DNA from: Hydra vulgaris
Taxonomy: Eukaryota > Cnidaria > Hydrozoa > Anthoathecata > Hydridae
Assembly: GCF_038396675.1 (NCBI RefSeq)
Contig: NC_088921.1
Coordinates: 71,560,001 to 71,624,000, forward strand
Length of the DNA: 64,000 nt
Reading direction: 5' to 3'
The position numbers and the translations under genes were made by a program. Every line of letters starts with the position of its first letter. Within the stretch, counting starts at the first letter, position 1. Below the pieces are notes generated by a model that searched no databases, was not told the DNA's origin, and was given only the letters and a program-made list of their open reading frames with translations. This document shows positions 62,935 to 64,000 of this stretch, one piece after another.

Positions 62935-63999
62935 ACAGTTATTATTGTTGGTGTTTAGTGTGTATTAGTAAGTCTTTAATAGATTTTAAGTTTGTATGTA
63001 CTGATAGTGGTTTGTGTGGAAATATGTCCTGTAGTTGTAAGTCTGGGTCAATCATGTTCCAGTTAGTAAGAATAATGCTGTTGATTTGTTGTCCAATGGG
63101 AGTATATGGTGTAATTATCGTTAGTCGTTCTGTATTTTCCTGCAATGTTTTTGTTGATGATGTGCAGAGGATAGTCCCTAAGTACTAGTGTCATAGTTAG
63201 GTATTTAAGTACTTTTTTTAGGTTGTTAAATTCTATAATGATAGCGCAGTATCTGAGAGCTTGGCTGTATATGGTGCCCGGTATGGTGTGTGTAGGATGA
63301 TGTGAGTCATAATGAAGTAGTCCTATTGTGTCAGTTGGTTTTCGGTAGATGGTCGTGTGAATGTTCTCTTGTTCATTTTTGTACAGTAGCATGTCTAAAA
63401 AGTTTATTGATGTCGCTGAGTGATTAAAAGTGAATTTGACCCAGTGGGCACAAGATGTAAAAAAGACGTCTTTTGAACGTCTTTTGAACGTTCAAAAGAC
63501 GTCTTATTTAGGTCCTGTGCCCACCGGGGATAGTTGGATGAATGGTGTTCTTGTAGTTACAGATCTGATCTAACACTTCTATGGGTCCTTGAAAAATGAA
63601 GAATATGTCGTCAATGAATCTTCTGTAGAAAGTAATGTGGTTCGGAAATTGGTTAGTGATTTGTTCGTCAAGCCTCCCCATGAATAAATTCGCATAGCAT
63701 GGCGCAACTCGTGTACCTATTGATGTGCCTGTCAGTTGATGGTAGTGTTTGTCACCAAAGGAAAAAGTACTGTTTGATAGAATTTCTTCTATTAGGTTAC
63801 CTATGATACCCGGGGATGGGCAGTCAGTTGGTCTATCTTGTATTGGTATGAGCCTCAAGTAGTGTGATGCTGCGTCTATGCCATCTCTATGTGGGATGTT
63901 GGTGTAGAGTGATGTCACGTCAGCCGTCACAAAGATGAATTCCGAAGATTAAAGTCGTATATTTTGTAACATGTTGAGAAAGTGTATACTGTCTTTAAT
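62935..63999 (-). pseudogene. Penelope-like retroelement reverse transcriptase, partial
   Basis: The gene enters from the right window edge. VTADVTSLYTNIPH at about 63925 is the RT core signature of this class; TGTSIGTRVAPCYANLFMG (about 63735-63680) and YRRFIDDIFFI (catalytic DD, about 63625-63595) follow. After the MITE at 63440-63529 the frame continues: NFLDMLLYKN, TTIYRKPTDTIGLLHY and further linker sequence to about 62945. No GIY-YIG endonuclease was recognised before the sequence fades. A TAA at about 63950 lies upstream of the core. Confidence 0.85.
63440..63529. mobile_element. 90-bp palindromic MITE (CCCAGTGGGCACA / TGTGCCCACCGGG ends) inside the RT gene
   Basis: Ends CCCAGTGGGCACA and TGTGCCCACCGGG are inverted copies with one mismatch; the middle is a nest of AAAGACGTCTTTTGAACG palindromes. 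Removing it joins two parts of the Penelope RT linker, showing insertion into the coding frame. Confidence 0.88.
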
Positions 64000-64000
64000 G

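Noticed and set aside
62942..63188. Plus-strand ORF with Cys-rich start
   Set aside because: Antisense to the Penelope-like element coding tail.

Overview
The window looks like animal chromosomal DNA that is extremely AT-rich and crowded with transposable elements. Long (TA)n tracts, a CR1-like LINE, hAT, Gypsy, THAP/P-like and Penelope-like elements, two copies of one tRNA-derived SINE, Polinton/Maverick genes and small GT-AG introns together suggest a cnidarian, most likely a Hydra-type hydrozoan. This is inferred from content; no marker gene proves it. I see no intact conserved host housekeeping gene. Nearly every coding region carries stops or frameshifts.

Layout. 0-2.4 kb: 3' part of a CR1-like retrotransposon ending in a (TA)n tract. 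3-4.5 kb: a small TIR element, CATAACGG-motif repeats and (TA)n arrays. 4.7-7.9 kb: a three-exon gene joining a possible PB1-like N-terminus to a C2H2/transposase-like body, with three in-frame stops. 8.5-10.1 kb: a second spliced gene of unknown function. 10.5-10.75 kb: a fold-back MITE. 12.0-12.6 kb: remnants of one Polinton (packaging ATPase and another gene). 12.7-13.8 kb: a DDE-like transposase with a 28-bp minisatellite. 15.3-18.1 kb: long intronless broken ORFs and a terminator-like hairpin that resemble bacterial DNA.

19.7-46.1 kb: a Polinton bounded by about 0.7-kb inverted repeats. On its minus strand are a repeat protein, an AT-hook protein, a double-jelly-roll capsid protein, several virion-associated hypotheticals and a packaging ATPase. 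On its plus strand are a zinc-ribbon/PLA2 protein and a chromodomain integrase. Into it went a THAP/P-like element. Into that went a Gypsy element (27033-38911, TSD ACTAC). Into the Gypsy 5' LTR went a hAT element (27042-32660, TSD GTTATAAT), which itself carries a SINE and a MITE. The Gypsy pol gene is separately split by a second SINE, a (TA)n tract and another transposon remnant. A fragment of a bacterial phage-type tyrosine integrase lies near the right end.

46.4-59.7 kb: the most unusual part, a compact decayed virus-like gene cluster. It encodes an adenain-like cysteine protease, a trimeric-type dUTPase, two arginine-rich peptides with hydrophobic tails, a possible exonuclease and many small unknown proteins. 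With these lies a set of host-like death-signalling proteins: a TRAF-like protein (zinc fingers, coiled coil, MATH), a second MATH protein, a DED-like protein and two Death-domain-like proteins. Many genes share a poly-T/AG plus ACTAATAAAA leader just before the ATG, and one small gene has two clear spliceosomal introns. I read the region as an endogenised large DNA virus or adintovirus/Polinton-like element that captured an apoptosis/TNFR-pathway toolkit. Capsid, polymerase and packaging genes were not recognised in it.

59.7-64 kb: a less AT-rich tract with no recognised gene, then a Penelope-like retroelement on the minus strand that runs off the window end and is interrupted by a 90-bp palindromic MITE.
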